Below, piece by piece: positions 25,207 through 33,212 of a DNA stretch of 34,383 bases (position 1 is the first letter of the stretch; each line of letters opens with the position of its first letter). The translations under genes were made by a program, and so were the position numbers. Source of the DNA: JBCDCP01 sp039181495. Its GTDB lineage: Bacteria > Pseudomonadota > Alphaproteobacteria > Rhizobiales > Tepidamorphaceae. The notes under the pieces were generated by a model. That model was not told where the DNA came from. It saw only the letters and a program-made list of their open reading frames with translations, and searched no databases. The stretch is taken from assembly GCA_039181495.1 (NCBI GenBank), contig JBCDCP010000011.1:1-34383 (forward strand). The letters are read 5' to 3'.

Positions 25207-25235
25207 TATGTTGACCATGTAAGTGAGACAACGTA
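25207..25235. promoter_or_regulatory. Candidate LysR binding site in divergent promoter
   Basis: TATGTTG and CAACGTA form an inverted repeat (six of seven positions match) separated by 15 bases. It lies in the 105-base gap between the divergent hydrolase and LysR genes, 41 bases before the LysR start, the usual place for a LysR activator/autorepressor site. The short, AT-containing arms suit this family, but no experimental consensus is known for this regulator. Confidence 0.4.
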
Positions 25236-25275
25236 TCCAGCGCGCCCAGACTGTCGCCGAAACGGAACCAATAAA

Positions 25276-26181
25276 ATGGACAAGCTTGATGCGATGCGCG
25301 CCTTTGTGAAGGTGGTCGCCTTAGGCAGCTTTGCAGAGGCCGCACGGCAGCTCAGCGTGACCCGGTCGGCTGTCAGCAAGGGTGTGAAAGAGCTCGAATC
25401 CGGGCTCGGAGCCCGGTTGCTCGATCGGACCACAAGGCGCGTCAATCCAACCGAAGCCGGGCTCGCCTATTACGAGCGTTGTCTCGACATCCTCGCGCGG
25501 ATCGAGGAGACCGAATTTCAGGTTACCCAGCTCCACGAAGAGCCGCGCGGGGTGCTCAAGGTCAATGCGCCGATGTCTTTTGGCACCATGCATCTGGGGC
25601 ACGCCATTTCTGCGTTCATGGAGCTCTATCCGCAGGTCAGGGTCGAGCTCATGTTGACCGACCGGTTTATCGATCCCATCGAAGAGGGCTTCGACGTCAC
25701 GGTACGGATCGCCCAACTTGAGGATTCAAGCCTGATCGCGCGAAAACTGGCGCCCGCCAAGAGAGCCTTGGCGGCGTCGCCAGAATACCTTGAGCAGTAT
25801 GGACGGCCAGAAGACCCGGCCGAATTGATGCACCATGCCTGCCTGAACTATGGCCACACCACAACGCGACAGCGCTGGGTCCTGGAACGCAACGGCAAGC
25901 CGCTGACCGTGCCTATTCAGTCCATTTTTTGCGCCAACAACGGAGAGGTGCTTCGCGATGCCGCATTGGCTGGTCGCGGCATTACGCTGCTTCCCACATT
26001 TCTTATCGGACAAGATATCGCGAAAGGCCGCCTTGAGGTCGTGCTGCCAGATTACCAACCGACCGATCTCGGCATTTTTGCGCTTTATGCACCCAATCGT
26101 TTTCTCGCTGCCAAGGTTCGCGTGTTCATCGACTTTCTGAAAGATCGGTTTGGCATGTCGCCTGATTGGGACAAGCCTTAG
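25276..26181 (+). CDS. LysR-family transcriptional regulator
   Basis: A 301-residue regulator. The helix-turn-helix is at ~3-62 (GSFAEAARQLSVTRSAVSKGVKELE), followed by the two-lobed effector domain from ~90. The segment SVTRSAVSK and the RTTRRVNPTEAG wing place it among the CrgA/DmlR-like LysR proteins. It is divergent from the hydrolase/amidohydrolase/efflux genes and most likely controls them in response to their substrate. ATG 25276 gives the standard family N-terminus (MDKLDAMRAFV); the longer frame from 25195 runs through the divergent promoter. It is followed by a terminator hairpin shared with the thioredoxin gene. Confidence 0.92.
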   Translation: MDKLDAMRAFVKVVALGSFAEAARQLSVTRSAVSKGVKELESGLGARLLDRTTRRVNPTEAGLAYYERCLDILARIEETEFQVTQLHEEPRGVLKVNAPMSFGTMHLGHAISAFMELYPQVRVELMLTDRFIDPIEEGFDVTVRIAQLEDSSLIARKLAPAKRALAASPEYLEQYGRPEDPAELMHHACLNYGHTTTRQRWVLERNGKPLTVPIQSIFCANNGEVLRDAALAGRGITLLPTFLIGQDIAKGRLEVVLPDYQPTDLGIFALYAPNRFLAAKVRVFIDFLKDRFGMSPDWDKP

Positions 26182-26318
26182 GATCAGTTTGGTTCCCAAT
26201 CAGAGCGTTGGTTCAGGTTGGCGCGAGTCCGCTGTTGGATCTACGTGAACGTTTACTTCAACCAGCGGCGAGAAAATCCACCACGAAGCCACAGCTGACC
26301 TAGATTGTGCATCCATCC

Positions 26319-26348
26319 AACGCCCGCTTCTCACCCAAAGCGGGCGTT
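26319..26348. terminator. Bidirectional terminator hairpin
   Basis: An 11-bp perfect stem, AACGCCCGCTT with AAGCGGGCGTT, and an eight-base loop lie between the convergent LysR (+) and thioredoxin (-) genes. The stem ends in A/T on both strands. It sits 15 bases past the thioredoxin stop. The rest of the 181-base gap holds nothing recognisable. Confidence 0.75.
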
Positions 26349-26362
26349 CATTACGTCTCGCA

Positions 26363-26761
26363 TCAAAGGGCCTTGTCCATGAGCGCTTTGATTTGGCTTT
26401 CCGATGTGCCTGCAACGATACGACCCAGTTCATCTTCGCCACGCAAAACGAGCAATGTCGAGCGGCGTGGGATACCCCGTGACTGTGTGACCTCGTGGTT
26501 CTTGTAGGTGTCCCAATCGACCTTCACGAACATCATCGCCCCGTCATAGGTAGGATCTTTTGCCCTGAGCGCGTTGATGACCCGCTCCTGACGCCGACAG
26601 GTGCCACACCAGGTCGCGGAGTAATCGACAAAGACAGTCTTCCCGGCATCAAGTGCAGCCTGGATCGCGCCTGGCGTGTAGTCGACAAAGGTAGCGGCTT
26701 TGGTGGCGATGGGCAGCAGAGCAAAGGATGCCGTCGCAGCCAGGAAGGTGCGTCTCTTCAT
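26363..26761 (-). CDS. Exported thioredoxin-fold protein lacking the cis-proline
   Basis: A 132-residue thioredoxin-like protein. MKRRTFLAATASFALLPIATKA is a signal peptide with an Arg-Arg pair of Tat type. The mature domain has the redox site WCGTC (Cys52, Cys55). In ordinary thioredoxins a cis-proline precedes a Thr (GIPTLLLF in E. coli); here the aligned stretch is RRSTLLVL, so Ser101 takes that place. It should pass electrons from the CcdA protein, encoded just upstream (16-base gap), to periplasmic disulfides. The family and partner are clear; whether it reduces, oxidises or isomerises is not. Confidence 0.85.
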   Translation of the reverse strand: MKRRTFLAATASFALLPIATKAATFVDYTPGAIQAALDAGKTVFVDYSATWCGTCRRQERVINALRAKDPTYDGAMMFVKVDWDTYKNHEVTQSRGIPRRSTLLVLRGEDELGRIVAGTSESQIKALMDKAL

Positions 26762-26777
26762 GGATCGATTCCTTGTT

Positions 26778-27491
26778 TCAGAAGGTGACAGAAAGGTCTT
26801 GGAGCCAGACTGGCATGATGTTCAGCAGCCAGCCTTCAAGCACGTGGTGAATCCGGAACAACAGCATCATGCCCACCACGATAAAGGTGGCTCCGATGAT
26901 CGGTTTGGATCTTTCGGCAAGTCCGCTGAAGGCCATGGCGCGTGCGCGTAGTGTTTCGCGGGCCCCAAGGCCCAATCCGACAACGAACGTGGAAACGCCA
27001 AGCGAAAATGCAATCATGATCAGCGTCACAAAACCTAAATTGTCCCCTTGGGATGCGAGGGCAATAGCCCCGCCAAGGGTCGGACCAATGCAAGGCGACC
27101 ACACCGTGCCGAGCAGAAGACCGCCGAGAAACTGACCGCGCAATGACCCCACATCGAGATCGTTCATCTGGGCATCGGCGCCTGAAGCAATACCGGCCGT
27201 TGCCAACTCGAAACGCCGGGCGAAGATGGGTGTGACCAGGATCGCTCCGAAGGCGATCATCAGAACCGCCCCGATCTGCGCAACACGATCCTGAGCAAGC
27301 CCAACACTCGAGCCGAAAGCGGTGACCAGCACCCCCAGCGTGACAAAGGACACACTCATCCCGCTGGCCAAAGCGATCGGCCCGGCCTTGTTGGCATTCA
27401 ATGCGCTGGCCAAAATGATAGGAAGCACCGGCAACACGCAGGGGTTGATCAGCGTCAACAACCCAGCGATGTAGGCAAAAACAAATTCCAT
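26778..27491 (-). CDS. CcdA-family transmembrane electron carrier
   Basis: Inner-membrane protein of 237 residues with about six membrane segments. The conserved redox cysteines are Cys18 in INPCVLP and Cys134 in WSPCIGPTLGG. It carries reducing equivalents from cytoplasmic thioredoxin to the periplasm, as CcdA does in cytochrome c maturation or ScsB-like systems. ATG 27491 starts directly in the first membrane segment; the longer frame to 27527 adds residues without family support. It is co-transcribed with the exported thioredoxin. No haem or cytochrome c assembly gene is nearby, so a general thiol role is more likely. Confidence 0.9.
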   Translation of the reverse strand: MEFVFAYIAGLLTLINPCVLPVLPIILASALNANKAGPIALASGMSVSFVTLGVLVTAFGSSVGLAQDRVAQIGAVLMIAFGAILVTPIFARRFELATAGIASGADAQMNDLDVGSLRGQFLGGLLLGTVWSPCIGPTLGGAIALASQGDNLGFVTLIMIAFSLGVSTFVVGLGLGARETLRARAMAFSGLAERSKPIIGATFIVVGMMLLFRIHHVLEGWLLNIMPVWLQDLSVTF

Positions 27492-27738
27492 CGTGCAAAC
27501 GCGAATCCGACTTGGGTCACCCGGCATATCAGTACGGGAAAATGCGGATCAAGCCATTACACATCAATGTGTCCAAATGGGCCAAGCTGTGTGGCATGGG
27601 CTGCGGGCCGCCATTTCTCGCCCAAGCGCGGCCACGTGAGGCTCGCCTGCCTGTTTGATCGGTGCTATCTTTTTTTCCAAGGGGAGAACTGGGGAATATT
27701 GGCTGGGATATGATCTTGACCAGACATTGGAGCCGCCC

Positions 27739-28320
27739 ATGCGCCGCCTTGCCCTTGTTTTTCTTTTTCTGCTTCTTCCGAACCTGGCCTTAGCCGACAT
27801 CGTACGTGGCTGTAGAGGCACCCTTTTTGTTGGCGATCTTCCAGATGGGTCGTGGAGCCGGACGGTTGATATCTTGGAGCTTGATGCTTCCGGCAGGTGC
27901 TCGGGTGTGAGCACTGCCAACAATTGTCGCGTGTTGGCGCGACTGGCTTTGTTGGATTGTTACGCGGAGCTTTGGGCCGATAGGAACAAGCACGACATCA
28001 CCTCAGCCTGTGAGACTGAAATCAACGACAGCAATCGCATAAATTGGATGCGTTTCCTCGGGCTCGACCAAAACCTCCCCGGCGGACCGAACTCGTGGAT
28101 TGACCGCGTGCGAAGGGAAGCCTGCTGCAATCCAAGCCAAACTGGCGAAATATCCGTGTTTATTGGCTGGACCAGCTATGGTGACACCGGCTGCGGTGGC
28201 AATACGTCACCGGGTGGCGCCATAAACGGTGGTGCGCTCAAATCGCCCTACACCATCAATTGTAGTCGCCAGCGGCTGCGCGGCATCTGTGGATCTGTTC
28301 CACAGCGTACAAGCCCCTGA
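27739..28320 (+). CDS. Secreted cysteine-rich protein, unknown function
   Basis: I do not recognise this gene. ATG 27739 opens a clear signal peptide (MRRLALVFLFLLLPNLALA, cleaved before DIV), giving a mature protein of about 174 residues with ten cysteines, an even number that suggests disulfides. The C-terminal part is Gly/Asn/Ser-rich (DTGCGGNTSPGGAINGG). It is divergent from the CcdA/thioredoxin genes, across a 247-base gap holding an ACACAT-CA-ATGTGT repeat (27559-27572), and may be a client of that thiol system. It is not a known enzyme by any visible motif. Confidence 0.6.
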   Translation: MRRLALVFLFLLLPNLALADIVRGCRGTLFVGDLPDGSWSRTVDILELDASGRCSGVSTANNCRVLARLALLDCYAELWADRNKHDITSACETEINDSNRINWMRFLGLDQNLPGGPNSWIDRVRREACCNPSQTGEISVFIGWTSYGDTGCGGNTSPGGAINGGALKSPYTINCSRQRLRGICGSVPQRTSP

Positions 28321-28359
28321 TCTGATCCAAAAAAGAAGCTCTCCTCACGAGTAAGGGCT

Positions 28360-28389
28360 CGAGAGCCATCGCCATCGCGACGGCTCTCG
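28360..28389. terminator. Possible bidirectional terminator
   Basis: CGAGAGCC and GGCTCTCG form an eight-base perfect stem around a 14-base loop, between the secreted protein gene (+) and the His-rich gene (-). There is no run of T after it on the plus strand, so it may work only weakly or through Rho. Confidence 0.45.
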
Positions 28390-28398
28390 GCGATGCCG

Positions 28399-28758
28399 TT
28401 ATCCAACAACCTCCAGCGGGCCATGGTCATCACAATGACCATCGTGCGGATGGTGCAGGCGCCCGTCCACCAGATAGCAGGTGTGGCCGCCATGGGGTAC
28501 TGCCTCATGCCCGCATCCGGGGCCATGCACATGGCCTTTTTCGTGGCCTAGATGATCGGCCGGAATTGGTTCGCAGTGATCTGGATTCGTGGCGGAGACT
28601 TCGATCTCGTGCTCGTCCACGTGGTCTCCATGCGGGTGATGCAAATGACCATCATGGATGTAGTCAATATGGTCGCCATGGCGAACGGCTGTGTGGCCGC
28701 ATCCAGGGCCGTGTTCATGGTCGTGGTTTGCATGCTTCGGGTTGTTGCAGGCGGTCAT
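28399..28758 (-). CDS. Histidine-rich two-repeat metal-binding protein
   Basis: A 119-residue cytoplasmic protein with 27 histidines (about 23 percent). Two 35-residue repeats span 16-50 and 78-112. Each has the pattern HGPGCGHxAVxHGxH, then Y, DG, LHHPH and a final H-x-D-x-H cluster. Linker residues 51-77 hold further His and Cys. There is no signal peptide or membrane segment. It must bind several transition metal ions, most likely zinc given the SmtB-type repressor encoded seven codons upstream, and may buffer or hand over zinc. ATG 28758 follows AGGAG with seven bases of spacing. I recall similar uncharacterised proteins in other proteobacteria. Confidence 0.85.
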   Translation of the reverse strand: MTACNNPKHANHDHEHGPGCGHTAVRHGDHIDYIHDGHLHHPHGDHVDEHEIEVSATNPDHCEPIPADHLGHEKGHVHGPGCGHEAVPHGGHTCYLVDGRLHHPHDGHCDDHGPLEVVG

Positions 28759-28769
28759 TCCCAAACTCC

Positions 28770-29126
28770 TTACTTCCGCGTGTTTTCTTCAGAGGCATGT
28801 TCCAGGATGTCGGTCATCAAGCAGGTGATGTGATCATCCGCGAGTTCGTAATAAACGTGCTTTGCTTCCCGCTGACGTGAGACAAGTCGGGCGGCATGCA
28901 GGAGCTTGAGCCGCGCAGAAATCGTCGCCATCTTCTCGCCCTCGGCATCGGCGAGTTCTCCTACGCACTGCCTGCCCTTTGCCAGTCGCAGCAGCAGCCT
29001 TAAGCGAGCCACATCGCCGGCAGCACTGAGCATCGAGGCAGCGGTTACAAGCGTTTCAGATGAAGGAAGATCGGCTCTGTTCGGGTCTTTGGCGTGGACG
29101 CAGTCTGTTTGTGCCTGGCTGGCCAA
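28770..29126 (-). CDS. ArsR/SmtB-family zinc-responsive repressor
   Basis: A 118-residue winged-helix repressor. The C-terminal helix carries the SmtB/CzrA zinc site with exact spacing: Asp97, His99, His110 and Glu113 (D-x-H-(10)-H-x-x-E, the last two from the partner subunit). It also keeps Cys54 in QCVGEL, the place of the second SmtB site, plus N-terminal Cys9 and His11. So it should release DNA when zinc (or a similar ion) binds. The start is TTG 29126 with GGAGAG five bases upstream. It leads a two-gene operon with the His-rich protein, 11 bases apart, and a palindromic operator lies just upstream. Confidence 0.9.
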   Translation of the reverse strand: MASQAQTDCVHAKDPNRADLPSSETLVTAASMLSAAGDVARLRLLLRLAKGRQCVGELADAEGEKMATISARLKLLHAARLVSRQREAKHVYYELADDHITCLMTDILEHASEENTRK

Positions 29127-29146
29127 AGAAGCTCTCCGTTCCTATC

Positions 29147-29172
29147 AATCAATGAATCCATTGATTAATCAA
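29147..29172. promoter_or_regulatory. Probable ArsR operator (two overlapping palindromes)
   Basis: AATCAATG and CATTGATT form a perfect 8-bp inverted repeat with a four-base spacer (29147-29166), and TTGATTAATCAA (29161-29172) is a perfect 12-bp palindrome overlapping it. The block is AT-rich in a GC-rich window and lies 21 bases before the repressor's start codon, as in autoregulated SmtB/CzrA genes. It sits between the repressor gene and the end of the oxidoreductase gene, so it serves the repressor operon only. Confidence 0.65.
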
Positions 29173-29191
29173 ACGAACGCCAATTGCAAGC

Positions 29192-30406
29192 TCAATTGGC
29201 CAGAGAAGCCAGTCTGACTGGATCGAAGTGATCCAACCATGTTCTGGTCCGCGCTTCGTCGCGCATCTCATATTCACGGATCGCAGTGTGTAGATCGCCG
29301 AATTCCTTCGTTTCGACGTTGTTGCCGATTTCCGTCAGACGCATCGTATACCACGCCGTGACCCCACCTTCTGGTGGTTTTGAGAACTTCGGAAATGCAG
29401 GATCGCGGATTTCGTTGGCCTTCCAGAGACCGGCTAAAGACGGCTCAAGGATCAATGCTCTGGCAAGGCCAACAATGTCCACTACACCACTGGCCACTGC
29501 GTCGAGGGCCTGTTTGCATGTCTTGAAGCCGCCAGTCAGCATCAGGGGCTTTGACGTCAACTTGCGGGCGCGTTTGGCAAATTCGATGAAGTATGGCCCT
29601 TGCCCTGCTCCGTCGGAAGCTGATTTGGCTCCGGGAAAGTAGGTCCCTCCGCTGATGTCGATCAGATCAACCGAGCTACGTTCAAGTGCAGCAACAACTT
29701 CGAGAGCATCGTCTTCAAGCAGGCCTCCTTCGAGCTGATCGGAGGAGTTGAGCTTGACCGCGATAGGAAAACCCTCGCCCACCGCCTGGCGAACGGACTC
29801 GACGGTCTCCAAGAGCAACCTCATACGGTTGAGAATCGAACCACCGTATAAATCAGTTCGCTTGTTGAAGAGCGGTGACAAGAACTGGCTCAGCAGGAAA
29901 CCGTGCGCCGCATGTATCTGGACGCCTCCGAATCCGACTTGCTGCGCCAATCGAGCTGTCCTTGCAAATTCGAGAGGCAATTCGCGAATTTCCGCTAAAG
30001 ATAGGGCAGCACAGCTGAGGCCTTGAACATCTAATGCGCTGGGTCCTTTCGGGCTGCTGGTCGGTGGGTAGGCAAGAGCGCCAGCATGTCCCAATTGGAC
30101 CCATAGCGAGCTGCCGTGCTCGCCGCCCCGTCTTGCCAGCTGGCGGAACCGCTCAAGGTCCGACATCTCGTTCAAGACAAGGTTTCCGGGCTTCTCGACG
30201 TAGTTTGGGCTGCCTTGCACCTCGCCGATTATGGACAACGCCAAGCCACCTTCGGCCCAACGTTCATATAGCCTGATTTGTTCAGTGGTTGGATGGCCGG
30301 TGCCATCGCCAAGCGAATCCGACATGGCGGACTTGGCAACCCGGTTTCTTAGGACAACCCCGCAAGGCAATTGCAGCGGTTGAAACAGGACGTCAGGACT
30401 TCGCAA
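29192..30406 (-). CDS. Old Yellow Enzyme family NADH:flavin oxidoreductase
   Basis: FMN-containing ene-reductase fold, 404 residues. The active-site pair His165 and His168 (QIHAAHGFLLSQF) and the following NKRTDLYGGS loop are typical; a His/His pair is found in the XenA/YqjM type. It reduces activated C=C bonds, or may act on an unknown electrophile, with NAD(P)H. There is no iron-sulfur Cys cluster, so it is not of the dienoyl-CoA reductase type. The start is TTG 30406 (RSPDVLFQPLQLP) behind GAGG. It is 179 bases from the kinase gene on the same strand, and I see no clear element in that gap. Confidence 0.9.
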   Translation of the reverse strand: MRSPDVLFQPLQLPCGVVLRNRVAKSAMSDSLGDGTGHPTTEQIRLYERWAEGGLALSIIGEVQGSPNYVEKPGNLVLNEMSDLERFRQLARRGGEHGSSLWVQLGHAGALAYPPTSSPKGPSALDVQGLSCAALSLAEIRELPLEFARTARLAQQVGFGGVQIHAAHGFLLSQFLSPLFNKRTDLYGGSILNRMRLLLETVESVRQAVGEGFPIAVKLNSSDQLEGGLLEDDALEVVAALERSSVDLIDISGGTYFPGAKSASDGAGQGPYFIEFAKRARKLTSKPLMLTGGFKTCKQALDAVASGVVDIVGLARALILEPSLAGLWKANEIRDPAFPKFSKPPEGGVTAWYTMRLTEIGNNVETKEFGDLHTAIREYEMRDEARTRTWLDHFDPVRLASLAN

Positions 30407-30585
30407 CTGCGCCTCGCGACTCTGGACACTGTTCGCAAACGCTATCTGGCTACTTGTGAGGGAAGTTCAATACACATTTTTTGTGCGCTCTCAGACACCA
30501 ACTGCGACAGGTCTGAAGAGTGGCAGCTAGAGGCGGGAAGCGGACACTCACCGGAGTTGCGAATGTGGAGTGCTGTTACGCACGT

Positions 30586-32205
30586 TCATGACTGAAGCTG
30601 CTCGAAAAGCCTGGCAACGGCTTCGGCGCCCGGATCGACATGCCCCTTCAACCGATCGGAACTCACATAAGCCGCGCGGCCGGCATTGGCCTTGGTCATG
30701 GATGCCGTCAGATCTGCGCCTTCGCGGGCGGATTGGGCAGCCGGCCCCAAACCCTGGTCGAGTACGGCCAGCGCCGGTGCCAGCGCATCAACCATGGTGC
30801 GGTCACCACGGTTGGCGCCGCCGATTTCCTGCATCCGAGCGAGTCCGGCATGCAGGGATTCGATCATCGACAATCCGTTCGAGGCCGCATCCCCGGCAGC
30901 TGCAAAGAAGATCGCCAAGAGCACACCCGAGGAGCCGCCCATGGTCTGGCTAAGCTCAAGACCGATCGCGCGGTAGAGCTGGGTGTGGTCGGCGAGCGGC
31001 AGACGGTCCATGGCCGAGAGAAGCGCACGTGCAGCCCCGGCCAGCGTCGAACCTGTATCGCCATCTCCGGACTTCGCATCGAGTTCGTTGAGGTCTGCTT
31101 CGGCCGCGATCAGGATATCGCAGCATTTGCGCAAGAACGCCTCGGTGTCCGCATGTGCTGATGGCATCGGCTTGATCGGTGTCAGACCATCCGGCAACGC
31201 CTTGGTCGCGACGCCTGCGAGGGTCGAACAACCCGGCCAAGCCGACAACGGTGTCGGCACTCTGAGGAGTGCCTCCGACTCCGGCTCCAGCGCACAGACC
31301 GATATAGAGAACCCGCGCATATCCAGCGACGTCATCATCGGCGCTGGCCCGACCAGAAGTTTGATCTTGTCAGCGATTGCCGACTTCGCAATCTCCTGCG
31401 CAAGGACCGCCATTTCCAGCACGGTTGTGCCGCCAAGATTGTTGAGCAACAGGGCATAACCCGACCCCGTCATGTAGGCGGCGAGCCGATCGGTCACGCT
31501 GCGGACAGCGGCAGCAGCGCTCTCAAAGCCAATCTGCTCGACCCCCGGTTCTCCGTGAATTCCGAGACCCAGTTCGGCCATACCCTCGGCGATACGCTGC
31601 TCCTTTGGCGACCCGGGCACGGTGCAGGTATCGAGCGACATGCCAAGGCTCATCGTCCCTTTGACAACCTTCTTTGCTGCATCGGTAACCGTGTCCAGAT
31701 CGGCGCCCTGTTCGGCGAGTGCGCCTGCTATCTTGTGAACAAACAGCGTGCCCGCCACGCCGCGCGGCTGCGGCAGGTCGGGCAAGGCAATGTCATCATC
31801 AATGATCACCATGTTCACCGTCAGACCGAAGGCGCGTGCCCGCTCGGCTGCGAGGCCAAAGTTCAATCGGTCACCGGTGTAGTTCTTGACGATCAGTAGA
31901 CATCCGGCATCGCCGGTCACCGCCAGGATACCGGCAAGCACCGCATCAACCGAGGGCGAGGCAAAGACATCGCCGCAAACCGCTGCGGTCAGCATGCCCG
32001 GCCCAACATAACCAGCATGGGCGGGCTCATGGCCGGAGCCCCCGCCCGACACCAGAGCCACCTTGGATTTGTCCCAGTCGGCACGGACCACAACCCGAAT
32101 GTGCGGGTACCCGTCCAACCGTTCCAATGCGCCACCGGAGAACTGGATCATCCCGTCAATGGCGTCAGTGACGATACTTTCCTTGTCATTCATGAATTGG
32201 GTCAT
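30586..32205 (-). CDS. Dihydroxyacetone kinase, fused DhaK-DhaL
   Basis: Phosphorylates dihydroxyacetone to dihydroxyacetone phosphate with ATP. The DhaK part (residues ~1-330) shows SGGGSGHEP at 53-61 and the substrate-linking His217 in LGIHGEPG. The DhaL part (~350-539) shows the Mg-ATP aspartates in DAKSGDGDTGS (375-385) and QTMGGSSG. The fusion in a single chain is the ATP-dependent form rather than the phosphotransferase-system form. ATG 32205 lies 11 bases after the ABC ATPase stop, so uptake and phosphorylation are co-expressed. Likely substrates brought in are dihydroxyacetone, glycerol or a related triose/polyol. Confidence 0.92.
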   Translation of the reverse strand: MTQFMNDKESIVTDAIDGMIQFSGGALERLDGYPHIRVVVRADWDKSKVALVSGGGSGHEPAHAGYVGPGMLTAAVCGDVFASPSVDAVLAGILAVTGDAGCLLIVKNYTGDRLNFGLAAERARAFGLTVNMVIIDDDIALPDLPQPRGVAGTLFVHKIAGALAEQGADLDTVTDAAKKVVKGTMSLGMSLDTCTVPGSPKEQRIAEGMAELGLGIHGEPGVEQIGFESAAAAVRSVTDRLAAYMTGSGYALLLNNLGGTTVLEMAVLAQEIAKSAIADKIKLLVGPAPMMTSLDMRGFSISVCALEPESEALLRVPTPLSAWPGCSTLAGVATKALPDGLTPIKPMPSAHADTEAFLRKCCDILIAAEADLNELDAKSGDGDTGSTLAGAARALLSAMDRLPLADHTQLYRAIGLELSQTMGGSSGVLLAIFFAAAGDAASNGLSMIESLHAGLARMQEIGGANRGDRTMVDALAPALAVLDQGLGPAAQSAREGADLTASMTKANAGRAAYVSSDRLKGHVDPGAEAVARLFEQLQS

Positions 32206-32216
32206 GGGTTCAGCCC

Positions 32217-33212
32217 TTATGTGATCCGGTTTCCATCGGCGTCGAAATAAAACGGGTTCAGTGGTCGAATTTTCACGATGTCGCCTGCGCTCAATGCGGT
32301 ATGAACATCGGTGACGGTGATGATGTCGCGTTCCCTGAAAGACAGGTGCAGGCGGGTCTGGTCGCCCAGATGCTCAATCCGGGTGACAAGACTCTCGGCG
32401 CCTTCGCCCTGTACGATCTGTTCAGGGCGCAGGCCTATCGAGATGGCATTACTGGGTGCGTCTCCAAAGAGGTCGGCTGGCAGGATGTTAATGCGCGGTT
32501 GCCCCAGACGACTTGCCGCGTAGATACTGACGGGGTCTTCGTAGACTTCGCGCGGCGTCCCAAACTGCACCATGCGGCCCTGATCGAGGACACCGATATG
32601 GGTGGCCATCGTCATCGCCTCGATCTGGTCATGCGTGACATAGAGAAAGGTGGCGTTGGTCTCCGCCTGAATGCTCTTGAGTTCGACGCGCAGATCGGCC
32701 CGCAGCTTGGCATCGAGCGAACTCAGCGGCTCGTCCATTAGATAAACCTGCGGCGTTCTCACGAGTGCCCGACCGATTGACACACGCTGCATCTCGCCGC
32801 CAGAAAGTTGCGTCGCCCGGTTGTCGAGTTTATGGGCGATCTGCAGCATCTCGGCGACCTGCGCGACCTTCCGTTCGACCTCATCCGGCGGCGTCTGCAG
32901 CCGCGGCGATTTTAGCGGGAAAGCCAGATTCTCCCGCACGCTGAGATGCGGGTAGAGCGAGTATTGCTGGAAAACCATCGCGACATCGCGTTCGGCCGGC
33001 GTGAGTTCATTGACCAACCGTCCGCCTATTTTGACCTCGCCGGAGTCCGGTTTCTCCAGTCCCGAGATAACACGCAGAGTCGTCGTCTTTCCGGCGCCGG
33101 TAGGTCCCAGCAGGACGACAAAGGCTCCGTCCGGGACGGTCAAGCTGACATCGTCCAGCGCCCGATTTCCGCCAAACGATTTGGAGACAGCGCTGAGCTC
33201 GACGTTAGCCAT
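32217..33212 (-). CDS. ABC transporter ATP-binding protein, MalK/UgpC type (second)
   Basis: A 331-residue ATPase. Walker A is LLGPTGAGKTTT, the Q-loop VFQQYSLYPH, the signature LSGGEMQRVSIGRAL and Walker B VYLMDEPLSSLDAKL; a TOBE-like domain follows residue ~240. ATG 33212 overlaps the upstream ATPase gene by eight bases, which argues against the longer frame from 33290. With its neighbour it makes a two-ATPase importer, as in the rhizobial glycerol transporter GlpSTPQUV, where I recall GlpS and GlpT as the two ATPases. The DhaK-DhaL gene follows. Confidence 0.92.
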   Translation of the reverse strand: MANVELSAVSKSFGGNRALDDVSLTVPDGAFVVLLGPTGAGKTTTLRVISGLEKPDSGEVKIGGRLVNELTPAERDVAMVFQQYSLYPHLSVRENLAFPLKSPRLQTPPDEVERKVAQVAEMLQIAHKLDNRATQLSGGEMQRVSIGRALVRTPQVYLMDEPLSSLDAKLRADLRVELKSIQAETNATFLYVTHDQIEAMTMATHIGVLDQGRMVQFGTPREVYEDPVSIYAASRLGQPRINILPADLFGDAPSNAISIGLRPEQIVQGEGAESLVTRIEHLGDQTRLHLSFRERDIITVTDVHTALSAGDIVKIRPLNPFYFDADGNRIT

